Assembly (NCBI GenBank): GCA_900766735.1 | Contig: CAAFWO010000008.1 | Coordinates: 30,552-94,551 of the forward strand | Reading direction: 5' to 3' | DNA length: 64,000 nucleotides | From: Clostridia bacterium | Lineage (GTDB): Bacteria > Bacillota > Clostridia > CAKSNL01 > HGM11501 | Shown here: positions 1-9,018 of the stretch, in pieces | Layout of the letters: each line of letters starts with the position of its first letter | Position numbering within the stretch: position 1 is the first letter of the stretch | Made by a program: the position numbers and the translations under genes | Notes under the pieces: generated by a model | What the model saw: only the letters and a program-made list of their open reading frames with translations | The model's database searches: none | What the model was told of the DNA's origin: nothing

Positions 1-629
1 TCGATGTCTTTTGCGTGATTCTCGGCACGCGAAAGAAGATAAACATCACGGAAAATTCCGTTGTATCTGAAAAAGTCCTGATCCTCAAGATAGCTTCCGG
101 CGCACCATTTTAAAACCTTCGCCGTGACAGTGTTCTTGCCCTTTTTAACATAGGGCGTAATGTCAAACTCAGCCTGAAGGTGGCTGCCCTGTGAGCAGCC
201 GGCATATTCCCCGTTGATATAAAGATATACAAACGAAGAAACGCCTTCAAAAACTATATAAGTCTCCCTCTTTGCCCAGTCGGAGGCAATTTCAAACTCG
301 CGCTCGTAAACTCCGCAGGGGTTAATGTCCGGCACATAGGGCGGATCAACGGGATAAGGATAGTTGATATTGGTGTAGTTCGGCTTTTCATAGCCCAAGG
401 TCTGCCAGCAGGAGGGCACCTTCACCTTGTCCCACTTATCCGGGGTAAGCGATGCGTCCGCCTCAGACTCATAGAACTTAAAGTTCCACTCGCCGTTTAA
501 TAATTTATAGTATGCCGAGGTCTCCTTCTTTCCGGAAAGCGCTTTTTCAAGGCTCTCGTAAGGAATGTAATACGCGCGCTGCGCCTCTCTTTTTTCGCCC
601 GTCAGACGGGGATTTTCGTAATGTCTCAT
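1..629 (-). CDS. Beta-galactosidase-like GH2 protein, N-terminal part (runs off left edge)
   Basis: An open frame from the ATG at 629-627 continues without a stop to the left edge, giving about 209 residues. They match the sugar-binding jelly-roll and start of the second domain of large GH2 beta-galactosidases (PSCWQTLGYEKPNYTN, YPYPVDPPYVP, GSYLEDQDFFRYNGIFRDVY). The same blocks occur in the same order in the gene immediately upstream, so the two are tandem paralogues. Its ATG overlaps the TGA of the upstream gene (ATGA, 626-629), which suggests translational coupling. The catalytic domain lies outside the window, so activity cannot be judged. Substrate is inferred only from the family: terminal beta-galactosides. 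Confidence 0.85.
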   Translation of the reverse strand, partial: MRHYENPRLTGEKREAQRAYYIPYESLEKALSGKKETSAYYKLLNGEWNFKFYESEADASLTPDKWDKVKVPSCWQTLGYEKPNYTNINYPYPVDPPYVPDINPCGVYEREFEIASDWAKRETYIVFEGVSSFVYLYINGEYAGCSQGSHLQAEFDITPYVKKGKNTVTAKVLKWCAGSYLEDQDFFRYNGIFRDVYLLSRAENHAKDI

Positions 630-3249
630 ATTCGCCCAACCTTAATAAAAAATTCAAACCTGAATTTTCCGAAAGGAACTCTGTAGCGCTCAGAAAGCTC
701 CGGACCGCAGCTTGCCGATCCGAGCCCGGAATCGGCAAAGTCCACCCGAACGTTGGTATAGGGCGTTTTTCTGCCTTCATGCTCAAAATCGTGCGAAGCA
801 TCCGTAAGCGTGGCGCTGTCATATTCCGTGACGGCAAATTCAAAAGCTTTGTCTGCACTAAACATTATGCCACAGTCGAGTGAAAATTGCAAGACATTTT
901 TGTGATTTCCGTAATCCTGCGGAACTGTATATGGCACATACTCTTTTTCTGCGGTGCTTATAAATCTCCCGAAGGTGACTCCGTGGCACATATCCGCGTA
1001 GTTTTCATAGGGCCCCATACCGACGTAGGAGAATGCGGAATTTTCTTCATTTATCTTAAATTCAAAGCCGAGTCTCGGAAGAAAGCTGTTTAATTTGTCT
1101 TTATGTATCTCGCCCGACAAGGTGACCTTTAATCCGTCCGAAAAAATTTCGTACGATTTTTCGTAGTGCATGAAGGGCTCTCTCGAAACGCCGGCAAGTG
1201 ATGAGGAAAACGTGACCTTGTTTTCCTCTTTTTTAACCGAGTAGTTTTTCTCGTGAGTGTATCGCAGCTTGTCGTTCGTCCAGCCGGAAAGAGGTCTTGC
1301 GTCATTATCCACGGGTGCGCGCCAAACGGTGATGGCAGCCGGCGCGGCAAGAAGATTTTTATCTTCTTTATATATCGCGTTTATCTGCCCTGACTTTTTA
1401 CCGACCTTAAACGCTCCGAGCAAAAAGTCTTTTTCGGTTTCTTTCACCTCACCGGGGGCGCCAGTCTTTAAGGGCTCGGCCCCACAGCCCGTCTTAAGGC
1501 TTGCGAGCGCGGCTTTTTCGTCCCCGTTATAAAGAACAAAGTTGATATATGCCCCCATCGGCGCAGACGACGGAATCTTAAACGGCACATCTATCACCGT
1601 TTTTTCGTGCGGTGCGAGCGGAAGCGATATATCGCGCCGGGCTACTGTCTCTCCGCCGGCCACGAGATATGCCATGAGCTTAAACTCCGAAAGGTCGGTA
1701 AAGTCATAGCGGTTCTCGATCGTGAGCTTATCGCCCGAAAGGGTCGCCTTCATATTCTGGAAAGCGAATTTTGCCTCATAGCTTCCGCCTTTTTTGCTCC
1801 TGTCGGCAAGGACGATACCGTCCAAGCAGAACTTTCCGTCGTGCGTTTCCTCATTAAAGTCGCCGCCGTATTTTAATTTGCCGTCCTCTCTCACCGCGTG
1901 GTCTGCCCATTCCCAGATACAGCCTCCGATGAAGAGGGGATTTTTATAAAAGTGCTCGGTATAGTCGTAAACGTCGCCTCGGAATTGACGCCGAAGTTTG
2001 ACTCGTTTCCGATTGACCACATAACGACCGACGCGTGGTTCTTGTCGCGCTCCACCGTGCGCCTGATACGCTCGGTAAGCGCCTCGCGGCAGTCGGGGTT
2101 GTGACTCGGCCATATGATGTCGTCGTCATACCCTCTGTAGGCGCTGATACTGCGCGACGTGAAGCCGTGAGTTTCATAGTCTGCCTCGTCCACGATGTAA
2201 AAGCCGATCTCGTCCGCCAGATCAAGCATTTCCGGGCACGGCGGATAGTGGCTTGTCCTTATGCAGTTAATGTTAAAGCTCTTTATCAATAAAAGCTCCT
2301 TTTTAAGTGCCTCATAAGAGAACGTCCACCCGGTGTCGGGGTGTGAGTCGTGGCGGTTCACGCCCTTTAATTTGACAGACTGCCCGTTTATGAAAAATCC
2401 GTTTTTGCTGACCTCTATTTTTCTCATGCCGACCTTGAAGGGAATAAACTCGCCTTCTTTTTTTACAACGACCGTGTATAAATAAGGCTTTTCCGCGTTC
2501 CATAAAACGGGCGATGTAACCATATCTCCAAGGCCTTTTCCCTCCGCGTCAAATATCTCATAGTCCGGCTCGGAGACTTCGATCTTTTTCGTGTCCGCCT
2601 TTATTTCAATGTCCTTCGCGTGACCTTTTGCACGCGAAAGAAGATAAACATCTCTGAAAATACCGTTCATTCTGAAGCAGTCCTGATCCTCCAAGTAGCT
2701 TCCGATGCACCACTTTATGACCTTGACGGCAACGGTGTTTGTGCCCTCCTTAACAAAAGGAGTTATATTAAATTCGGACTGCATTCTCGACACCATCGAA
2801 AAGCCGACGTATTTTCCGTTCACATAAAGGAAAAGGCAGGTTGCCGCTCCCTCAAAGACGATGTATGTCTCCCTTTTTGCCCAATCGGAATTTATCTCAA
2901 ACGTCCTTTTGTAAACTCCTGCCGGGTTATCGTCAGGCACGAAGGGCGGATCGACCGGGAACGGAAAATTAAGGTTGGTGTACTGGTGGCGGTCATAGCC
3001 CTGCATCTGCCAGCATGAGGGCACATCCGTCTTGTCCCACGCATTGATCTCGTCCAAATCATCCGGCACGTCGATGTCGCGCTCATAATAATGAAAATCC
3101 CATTTGCCGTTCAAGAGCCTGTAAAAGGCGGACTCTCCCCTTTTTCCGGCAAGAGCTTTATCAACAGAGTCATAGGGAATATAATAGCTTCTTTCCTTTT
3201 CACGGTTTTCCGAGGTCTTCTCCGGGCGCTCGTAAATCCTTGTTTTCAT
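626..3249 (-). pseudogene. GH2 beta-galactosidase gene disrupted by an internal deletion and frameshift
   Basis: The start is the ATG at 3249 behind a good ribosome binding site (CAGGAGG). The first frame reads through the jelly-roll, second domain and the start of the TIM barrel to WSIGNESNFGVNSEA, which includes the acid/base glutamate (GNES), then degenerates near 1975-1995. The C-terminal half continues in another frame from GDVYDYTEHF through IWEWADHA, VWRAPVDND and GMGPYENYADM to the stop at 626. In intact family members about 65-75 residues lie between these blocks, including the nucleophile motif CEYxHAMGN; here they are missing. The junction carries GGCGAC, which could be microhomology. 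The two halves would total about 870 residues against roughly 1,000 normally. An assembly error in a repeat pair is an alternative. Confidence 0.85.
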
Positions 3250-3440
3250 AATAAATTCATCCTCCTGTTTAATTATATCACGGCGAGATAAAATATGCAA
3301 GCATTTTTCTCTGAATTTTATTATAAAGCATAAGAAAAGGAAAATCAATGTAAATATGTTGCGAAAAGTATAACAAAGCTGCTGAAAAAAGTTTCAGGAG
3401 AATTAACATAAGTATCATCTTGTGTATTAACTTGCCTAAG

Positions 3441-3480
3441 AAAAAAGCCCCGTTTCACAAAATGTGAAACGGGGTTTTTA
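3441..3480 (-). terminator. Bidirectional intrinsic terminator after ileS
   Basis: A perfect 12-bp stem (3448-3459 with 3463-3474) with an AAA/TTT loop is flanked by an A-run on the left and a T-run on the right, so it can end transcripts from either side. On the minus strand it follows the ileS stop directly. Confidence 0.9.
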
Positions 3481-3481
3481 A

Positions 3482-6400
3482 TTATGCTTTCTTGATTCCG
3501 AGTGTGGTTACTTCGCCGTTGATCTTGCATTCGGATTCGATCTCGGTGTGCTCGCCGTAGCTAAATCCGTCCGCCAGAACGATTCCGGCGATCTCTTTCT
3601 CGTTTTTCTTCATTATTTCGGTGATCTTATCGTTTCCGCTCTGGAATACGGTAATATGATCCATAACCTCGAAGCCTGAATTTTTCCTCATCTTCTGAAC
3701 TGTGCTGATGATCTCGCGCACGCTTCCCTCCTCGATGAGCTCGGGAGTGAGGTTCGTGTCGATCGCGACGGTGACCTTGCTGTCGGACGCCGCCTCGAAG
3801 CCGTCAGTCTTGGTGGTCTCGATCAAAAAGTCCTCCTCGGTCAGGTCGATCTGTGCTCCGCCTGCCGAAACGGTGTATTTTCCGTCCCTCTCAAGCGAGG
3901 AAACGACCTCTGCCGCGTCCGCCTTATTGATGATGCCGATAAGCATACCCATCTTTTCGGGGTACTTCGACTTTAAGGAATCAAACTTCGGCTTGATCTT
4001 ATAGCTTACAAGTCCGTCAAGTCCGCTTCTGAACTCGACCTCCTTGGTGTTAAGCTCATCTTTTATAATGTCTGTGCAGAATGAAGGAAGGGCTCTGTCC
4101 GCCTTCACGATCATCTTCGCGATGGGCTGTTTTGTCTTGATGTTGGCCGTGTTTCTCGCGCTTCTTCCCAAAACGACGATCTCCAATACCTCGTCCATCT
4201 CCTTCTCAAGAGCGGGATCGATCATTTTTTCGTCGCTTACGGGATAGTCGCAAAGGTGAATGCTCTCAGGCGCAGACTTGTCGACCGAGCGGACAATGTT
4301 CTGGTAAATGTCCTCCGTCATGAACGGGATCATCGGAGCGGCAAGCTTGGAAACGGTCACAAGCGCGGTGTAGAGCGTCATATAAGCGTTTATCTTGTCG
4401 TCCGTCATCTCTTTTGCCCAGAAACGCTCACGGCAACGTCTTACATACCAGTTGGAAAGCTCGTCGACAAATTCCGAGAGAGCCTTTGCCGGCTCTGTGA
4501 TCTTATACTCGGAAAGCTCTAAGTCAACCGTCTTTATAAGCGTGTTGAGCTTGGACAAAAGCCATTTATCCATAACCGTCAATGCGTCGGTCTTAAAGGT
4601 ATGCTTTGTCGGATCGAATTTATCGATCTCGGCGTAGAGCACATAGAAAGCATAGGTGTTCCAGAGTGTGCCCATAAACTTTCTCTGCCCTTCGGTCACC
4701 GCCGCGTCATAGAATCTGTTCGGAAGGTAGGGCGCGCTGTTGGAATAGAAATACCAGCGAATCGCGTCCGCTCCGTGCTTCTCGAGCGCGTCAAACGGGT
4801 CAACCGCGTTGCCCTTGGACTTACTCATCTTCTGGCCGTTCTCATCCTGAACATGGCCTAACACGATGACGTTCTTATAGGGCGCTTTGTTAAACAGGAG
4901 CGTCGATATCGCAAGGAGCGAGTAGAACCAGCCTCTCGTCTGATCGACAGCCTCACTGATGAAGTTTGCCGGGAAGTTTTCCTTAAATATCTTCTCGTTC
5001 TCAAAGGGATAGTGCCACTGCGCAAACGGCATCGAGCCGGAGTCAAACCAGCAGTCGATAACCTCTTTCACGCGGTGCATCTCGCCGCCGCACTCGGGGC
5101 ACTTGATCGTTACCGCGTCAATATAGGGTCTGTGAAGCTCGATATTTTCAGGGCAGTTGTCCGACATCTCGCGAAGCTCCGCGATAGAGCCGACAGAGTG
5201 GCGGCATCCGCATTTGCACTCCCAGATGTTTAAAGGCGTTCCCCAGTATCTGTCACGGCTGACGCCCCAGTCCTGAACGTTCTTTATCCAGTCGCCGAAT
5301 CTTCCCTCGCCGATGGACTTGGGGATCCAGTTGATAGTATTGTTGTTTCTGACCAGATCGTCGCGCACCGCGGTCATCTTTATAAACCACGACTCGCGCG
5401 CGTAGTAGATGAGCGGTGTGTCGCATCTCCAGCAGAAGGGATAAGAGTGCTCAAAGGGCAGAGCGCGGAATAATAATCCCTTTTCCTTAAGAGCGGCGAA
5501 AACCTCTTTATCCGCGTCCTTGCAGAACATTCCCGCCCAGGGTGTCTCCTTTGTCATCTCACCCTTGGAGTCGACCAGCTGAACGAACGGAAGGTCATAG
5601 TTTCTGCCGACCGATGCGTCGTCCTCACCGAAAGCCGGTGCGATGTGAACGATTCCTGTACCGTCCGTCAGAGTTACATAGTTATCGCAGGTGATAAAAT
5701 ATGCGTTCTTTAATCCGATTATATCCCTCGCGAAATCAAAGAGAGGCTCATACTTTTTATATTCAAGCTCTTTTCCGCGGAAAGACTTAATAACTTCATA
5801 GTCCTCGCCCAGAACGCTCTCGCAAAGCGCCGCGGCAAGAATATATTTCTCGTCGCCTGACTTGACCCAGACATACTCCTCGTCGGGATTTACGCAGAGA
5901 GCGACGTTTGAGGGAAGCGTCCACGGTGTGGTCGTCCACGCGAGATAGTAAGTGTCCTCAAAGTCAAGGCTCTTAAACTTGGCGATGGCGCTCTTCTCCT
6001 TAACGTCCTTATATCCCTGTGCGACCTCGTGGCTCGAAAGCGGAGTACCGCAGCGGGGGCAATAGGGCACGATCTTAAATCCCTTATACAAAAGCTTTTT
6101 TTCCCAGATTTTCTTAAGAGCCCACCATTCGGACTCGATAAAGTTATTGTCGTAAGTAACATAGGGGTCGTCCATATCGGCCCAGAAACCGACTGTGTCC
6201 GAAAAGTCCTCCCACATTCCTTTATATTTCCAGACGCTCTCCTTGCACTCCTTGATGAACGCTTCAAGGCCGTACTGCTCGATCTGATCCTTACCGTCGA
6301 GCCCGAGTTTTTTTTCAACCTCAAGCTCAACCGGGAGGCCGTGCGTGTCCCATCCGGCCTTACGGATGACGTGATAGCCCTTCATCGTGCGGTAACGCGG

Positions 6401-6604
6401 AATCATATCCTTAATAACACGCGTCAAAACGTGGCCGATATGCGGCTTTCCGTTTGCCGTGGGCGGTCCGTCATAAAACGTGTAATTTTCTTTTCCCTCT
6501 CTCTGAGTTATGCTTTTTTCGAATATCTTTTCGTCCTTCCAGAACTTTTCGACCTTCTTTTCACGCTCTTTGAAATTAAGGTCGGGCGAAACTTTTTCGT
6601 ACAT
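3482..6604 (-). CDS. ileS: Isoleucyl-tRNA synthetase, type 2 (eukaryote-like)
   Basis: This cytoplasmic class I synthetase charges tRNA-Ile with isoleucine. The 1,040-residue protein has the HIGH motif at residues 55-58 (ANGKPHIGHVL) and KMSKS at 592-596, with the CP1 editing insertion between them. The block GWDTHGLPVELEVEKKLG and the lack of a C-terminal zinc finger place it with the long, eukaryote-like IleRS2 group rather than the usual bacterial IleRS1. Some IleRS2 enzymes are known to be insensitive to mupirocin; insensitivity here is inference. The start has an upstream AAGGGGG site at good spacing. The gene is monocistronic, with its own promoter, T-box leader and terminator. Confidence 0.97.
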   Translation of the reverse strand: MYEKVSPDLNFKEREKKVEKFWKDEKIFEKSITQREGKENYTFYDGPPTANGKPHIGHVLTRVIKDMIPRYRTMKGYHVIRKAGWDTHGLPVELEVEKKLGLDGKDQIEQYGLEAFIKECKESVWKYKGMWEDFSDTVGFWADMDDPYVTYDNNFIESEWWALKKIWEKKLLYKGFKIVPYCPRCGTPLSSHEVAQGYKDVKEKSAIAKFKSLDFEDTYYLAWTTTPWTLPSNVALCVNPDEEYVWVKSGDEKYILAAALCESVLGEDYEVIKSFRGKELEYKKYEPLFDFARDIIGLKNAYFITCDNYVTLTDGTGIVHIAPAFGEDDASVGRNYDLPFVQLVDSKGEMTKETPWAGMFCKDADKEVFAALKEKGLLFRALPFEHSYPFCWRCDTPLIYYARESWFIKMTAVRDDLVRNNNTINWIPKSIGEGRFGDWIKNVQDWGVSRDRYWGTPLNIWECKCGCRHSVGSIAELREMSDNCPENIELHRPYIDAVTIKCPECGGEMHRVKEVIDCWFDSGSMPFAQWHYPFENEKIFKENFPANFISEAVDQTRGWFYSLLAISTLLFNKAPYKNVIVLGHVQDENGQKMSKSKGNAVDPFDALEKHGADAIRWYFYSNSAPYLPNRFYDAAVTEGQRKFMGTLWNTYAFYVLYAEIDKFDPTKHTFKTDALTVMDKWLLSKLNTLIKTVDLELSEYKITEPAKALSEFVDELSNWYVRRCRERFWAKEMTDDKINAYMTLYTALVTVSKLAAPMIPFMTEDIYQNIVRSVDKSAPESIHLCDYPVSDEKMIDPALEKEMDEVLEIVVLGRSARNTANIKTKQPIAKMIVKADRALPSFCTDIIKDELNTKEVEFRSGLDGLVSYKIKPKFDSLKSKYPEKMGMLIGIINKADAAEVVSSLERDGKYTVSAGGAQIDLTEEDFLIETTKTDGFEAASDSKVTVAIDTNLTPELIEEGSVREIISTVQKMRKNSGFEVMDHITVFQSGNDKITEIMKKNEKEIAGIVLADGFSYGEHTEIESECKINGEVTTLGIKKA

Positions 6605-6858
6605 AAAAAAACCCCCTTATAAATAAAAAAACTGCCCTGCAAGCAGGACAGACACCACCTGATTGCGCGCATACCAACATATGCCGCTTCTTAACGGGAA
6701 GCTTGCCGTCAAAAGTTACTTTAATTTCACCTTTGCAACTCGGGAGTGATCTTCATATAAGCCTACCGGACACCGGGCTCTCACCATCCCCGGCTCGCTT
6801 TGCTCTTTCGGAATATACTACTCTCTCCGTCACCGTCTTTAAGTGATCAATTTTCTTT
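6605..6858 (-). promoter_or_regulatory. T-box leader, isoleucine specifier
   Basis: Read on the minus strand, the leader has the features of a T-box: the stem I distal loop block GATGGTGAGAGCCCGG, the specifier region GAAGATCACTCCCGAG with ATC (Ile) at 6750-6748, an antiterminator bulge of variant sequence (AGGTGGTG, from 6660), then an intrinsic terminator (stem within 6632-6651) followed by T7. Uncharged tRNA-Ile should stabilise the antiterminator and let ileS be transcribed. The bulge departs from the common AGGGTGGNACC form but keeps the TGG that pairs with the tRNA 3' end. This explains the gene-free stretch 6605-6858. Confidence 0.93.
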
Positions 6859-6887
6859 ATTATACTACCTTGGTCTATATTTGTCAA
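6859..6887 (-). promoter_or_regulatory. Sigma-A promoter of the ileS T-box transcript
   Basis: Consensus TTGACA (6887-6882), a 17-bp spacer and consensus TATAAT (6864-6859) on the minus strand lie just upstream of the T-box. Confidence 0.92.
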
Positions 6888-6900
6888 TATTTTTATTAAA

Positions 6901-6927
6901 AAGAGGTGCACTAAAAGCGCACCTCTT
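6901..6927 (-). terminator. Intrinsic terminator after nupQ
   Basis: A 9-bp stem (6901-6909 with 6919-6927) is followed on the minus strand by TTTTT. It ends the transporter transcript seven bases past the nupQ stop. Confidence 0.88.
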
Positions 6928-6933
6928 AAAAAA

Positions 6934-7908
6934 CTATCTCTCTTCTCTGAAATATGGCAGCCCCAAAGATTCCGGGGGCTGATTTTCCTTCTTGTTTCTC
7001 ACGCTCGTGATGATAAGAACCGCTATCGTTACCACATAAGGAAGCATATTGAATATCGCGACCGAGCTTCTGCTGATTCCCGAAATATAGGAATACGCGA
7101 TATAAAGTCCGCCGAAGATGAACGAGCCCAAAATGCCGAAATCCGGCTTCCAGAGTGCGAAAATAACAAGTGCAATCGCAAGCCAGCCTCTGTCGCCGAA
7201 TCCGCCGTTCGTCCACGAGCCGCCTGTATAGTCCATTATGAAATAAAGTCCGCCGAGTCCGGCAATCGCACCGCCTATTACCGTCGCAAGATACTTATAT
7301 TTCATAACGTTGATACCTGCCGCGTCCGCCGTTGCCGGATTCTCGCCGACAGCGCGGAGTTGAAGGCCCGCTCTTGTCTTTTTCAAAAACCATGCCGCAA
7401 AGAGCGCGATGATTATCGCAAGATAAACCAAAAATCCGTAGGAGAAGAGCACCTTTCCCAAACCGCCTAATTTATTTGCGAAGGGAAGCGTCGTCTTAAA
7501 ATAGTCCGCCGTCGTCTTGACCGAGAGGTTTCCGCCCTCGCCGAAGATCTTGGTGAGCGATCCGCCGAAAAAGTCGCCGAAGCCGACGCCGAACGTCGTG
7601 AGCGCAAGACCCGTTACGTTCTGGTTTGCTCTTAAGGTAATAGTCAAAAAGCTGTAGATTAGTGCCAAGAGCGCCGCGCCGAACACCGCCGACAAAAACG
7701 GGATCACGATGCACCAGAAGGGGCTGGGCACGTCGACCGATCTTTCATAAAGATATGCGCCGATAACGCCGGCCGCGCCACCCATATACATAATACCGGG
7801 AATTCCGAGGTTTAAGTTGCCCGATTTTTCGGTGATTATCTCACCCGTCGAGCCGAACAAAAGAGGCACGCCCTGAACAATCGATTTATTAATTATTGTA
7901 GCTAACAT
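6934..7908 (-). CDS. nupQ: ABC transporter permease, BMP-type nucleoside importer, second subunit
   Basis: A 324-residue polytopic membrane protein of the BPD_transp_2 family, with a run of hydrophobic segments and the block TEKSGNLNLGIPGIMYMGG typical of the NupQ/YufQ permease. It should form a heterodimeric channel with the neighbouring NupP, powered by NupO. It begins three bases after the nupP stop, so the two are probably translated together. The family is known for purine and other nucleoside uptake (guanosine in Bacillus NupNOPQ). Substrate is inferred from family and context only; riboflavin or other ligands have been described for BMP relatives. Confidence 0.9.
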   Translation of the reverse strand: MLATIINKSIVQGVPLLFGSTGEIITEKSGNLNLGIPGIMYMGGAAGVIGAYLYERSVDVPSPFWCIVIPFLSAVFGAALLALIYSFLTITLRANQNVTGLALTTFGVGFGDFFGGSLTKIFGEGGNLSVKTTADYFKTTLPFANKLGGLGKVLFSYGFLVYLAIIIALFAAWFLKKTRAGLQLRAVGENPATADAAGINVMKYKYLATVIGGAIAGLGGLYFIMDYTGGSWTNGGFGDRGWLAIALVIFALWKPDFGILGSFIFGGLYIAYSYISGISRSSVAIFNMLPYVVTIAVLIITSVRNKKENQPPESLGLPYFREER

Positions 7909-7911
7909 GAC

Positions 7912-9018
7912 TTAAACCTCCTTATGTTTTTTGTGGAAGTGCACGCGGTAGTTCACGAAGAACTCGCTTCCGATTATGAAGAACAATATAATGCCGGTCA
8001 GTATATCTGCGATACTCTCGTTAAGTCCGCACGCAGTCGCTATCTCACCTGCTCCGCCCTCCAAAAATGCGATAAGGAAGGAAACCGCCACCATCACTGC
8101 CGGGTTGAACTTTGCAAGCCATGAGATCATTATCGCCGTGAAGCCCATTCCGCCGACCGTGTTCGTGTCGATCGTGTGGTGAGTGCCCGATACAAGCAAA
8201 AGACCCGCGACACCGCACAGTGCACCCGAGAGCGCCATTGTGCGAAGAATGACCTTTTTAACGTTGATTCCGACGTAGCGCGCGGTGTTCGTGCTCTCGC
8301 CGACAACTGCGATCTCATAGCCGTGCTTGCTGTATTTAAGATAGATATACATACCGACGGTTATCAGCGCAACGATTATGATGTTTAAAAGATATTTCTG
8401 CCCGAAAATCGTCGGCATCCAGCCGCCCTGCGTGTTCATATTGATAACTCCGACGTGGTTTGAGCCCTTCGGGTTTTCCCACATTACCATAAAATACGAA
8501 ACGAGCTGCATCGCGACATAGTTCATCATAAGCGTGAAAAGCGTTTCATTGGTGTTGAAGTTCGCCTTGAATATCGCCGGGATAAGTCCCCAGACCATTC
8601 CCGCTGCAATTGCTGCGATTGCCATTAACGGAATGAGGAGTGCGGGAGGCATCGTGTTCCCGAAACAGATCATCATTGCCGCGCTTGCAAGGCCGCCGAT
8701 AAGCGTCTGCCCTTCAGCGCCGATGTTCCAGAACTTCATCTTGAACGCCGGGGTCACGGCAAGCGAGATGCAAAGAAGCATTGCAAGCTTCTGCACCGTA
8801 TTCCAGACCTTTCTGGGGGAGCCGAAGGTGCCCTTAAACATCTGAGTATACACCTTGATCGGGTTGTAGCCCGTAAGCAGCACGATCACAAACGCGCAAA
8901 TGACAAGTGCCAGAACGATTGCAATCAGCCTCACGCCCCAGGACTTATACCATGGCATCGTGTCGCGCTTGGAGACCTGCACGAGCGGTTCGTGCATATG
9001 CTTTTCATTATTCGCCAT
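7912..9018 (-). CDS. nupP: ABC transporter permease, BMP-type nucleoside importer, first subunit
   Basis: A 368-residue membrane protein with a charged cytoplasmic N-terminus (about 30 residues) followed by many hydrophobic segments. The block FWNIGAEGQTLIGGLAS is characteristic of NupP/YufP-type permeases. The coding region overlaps the end of nupO by 11 bases and abuts nupQ, which argues for stoichiometric co-expression of the ATPase and both permeases. No sign of damage. Specific substrate is not readable from sequence. Confidence 0.9.
   Translation of the reverse strand: MANNEKHMHEPLVQVSKRDTMPWYKSWGVRLIAIVLALVICAFVIVLLTGYNPIKVYTQMFKGTFGSPRKVWNTVQKLAMLLCISLAVTPAFKMKFWNIGAEGQTLIGGLASAAMMICFGNTMPPALLIPLMAIAAIAAGMVWGLIPAIFKANFNTNETLFTLMMNYVAMQLVSYFMVMWENPKGSNHVGVINMNTQGGWMPTIFGQKYLLNIIIVALITVGMYIYLKYSKHGYEIAVVGESTNTARYVGINVKKVILRTMALSGALCGVAGLLLVSGTHHTIDTNTVGGMGFTAIMISWLAKFNPAVMVAVSFLIAFLEGGAGEIATACGLNESIADILTGIILFFIIGSEFFVNYRVHFHKKHKEV

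Noticed and set aside
626..2113. Separate protein starting at 2113 (MAESQPRLPRG...).
   Set aside because: Its first 45 or so residues are an out-of-frame reading of the GH2 gene; only the part from GDVYDYTEHF on is real, as the second half of the disrupted gene.
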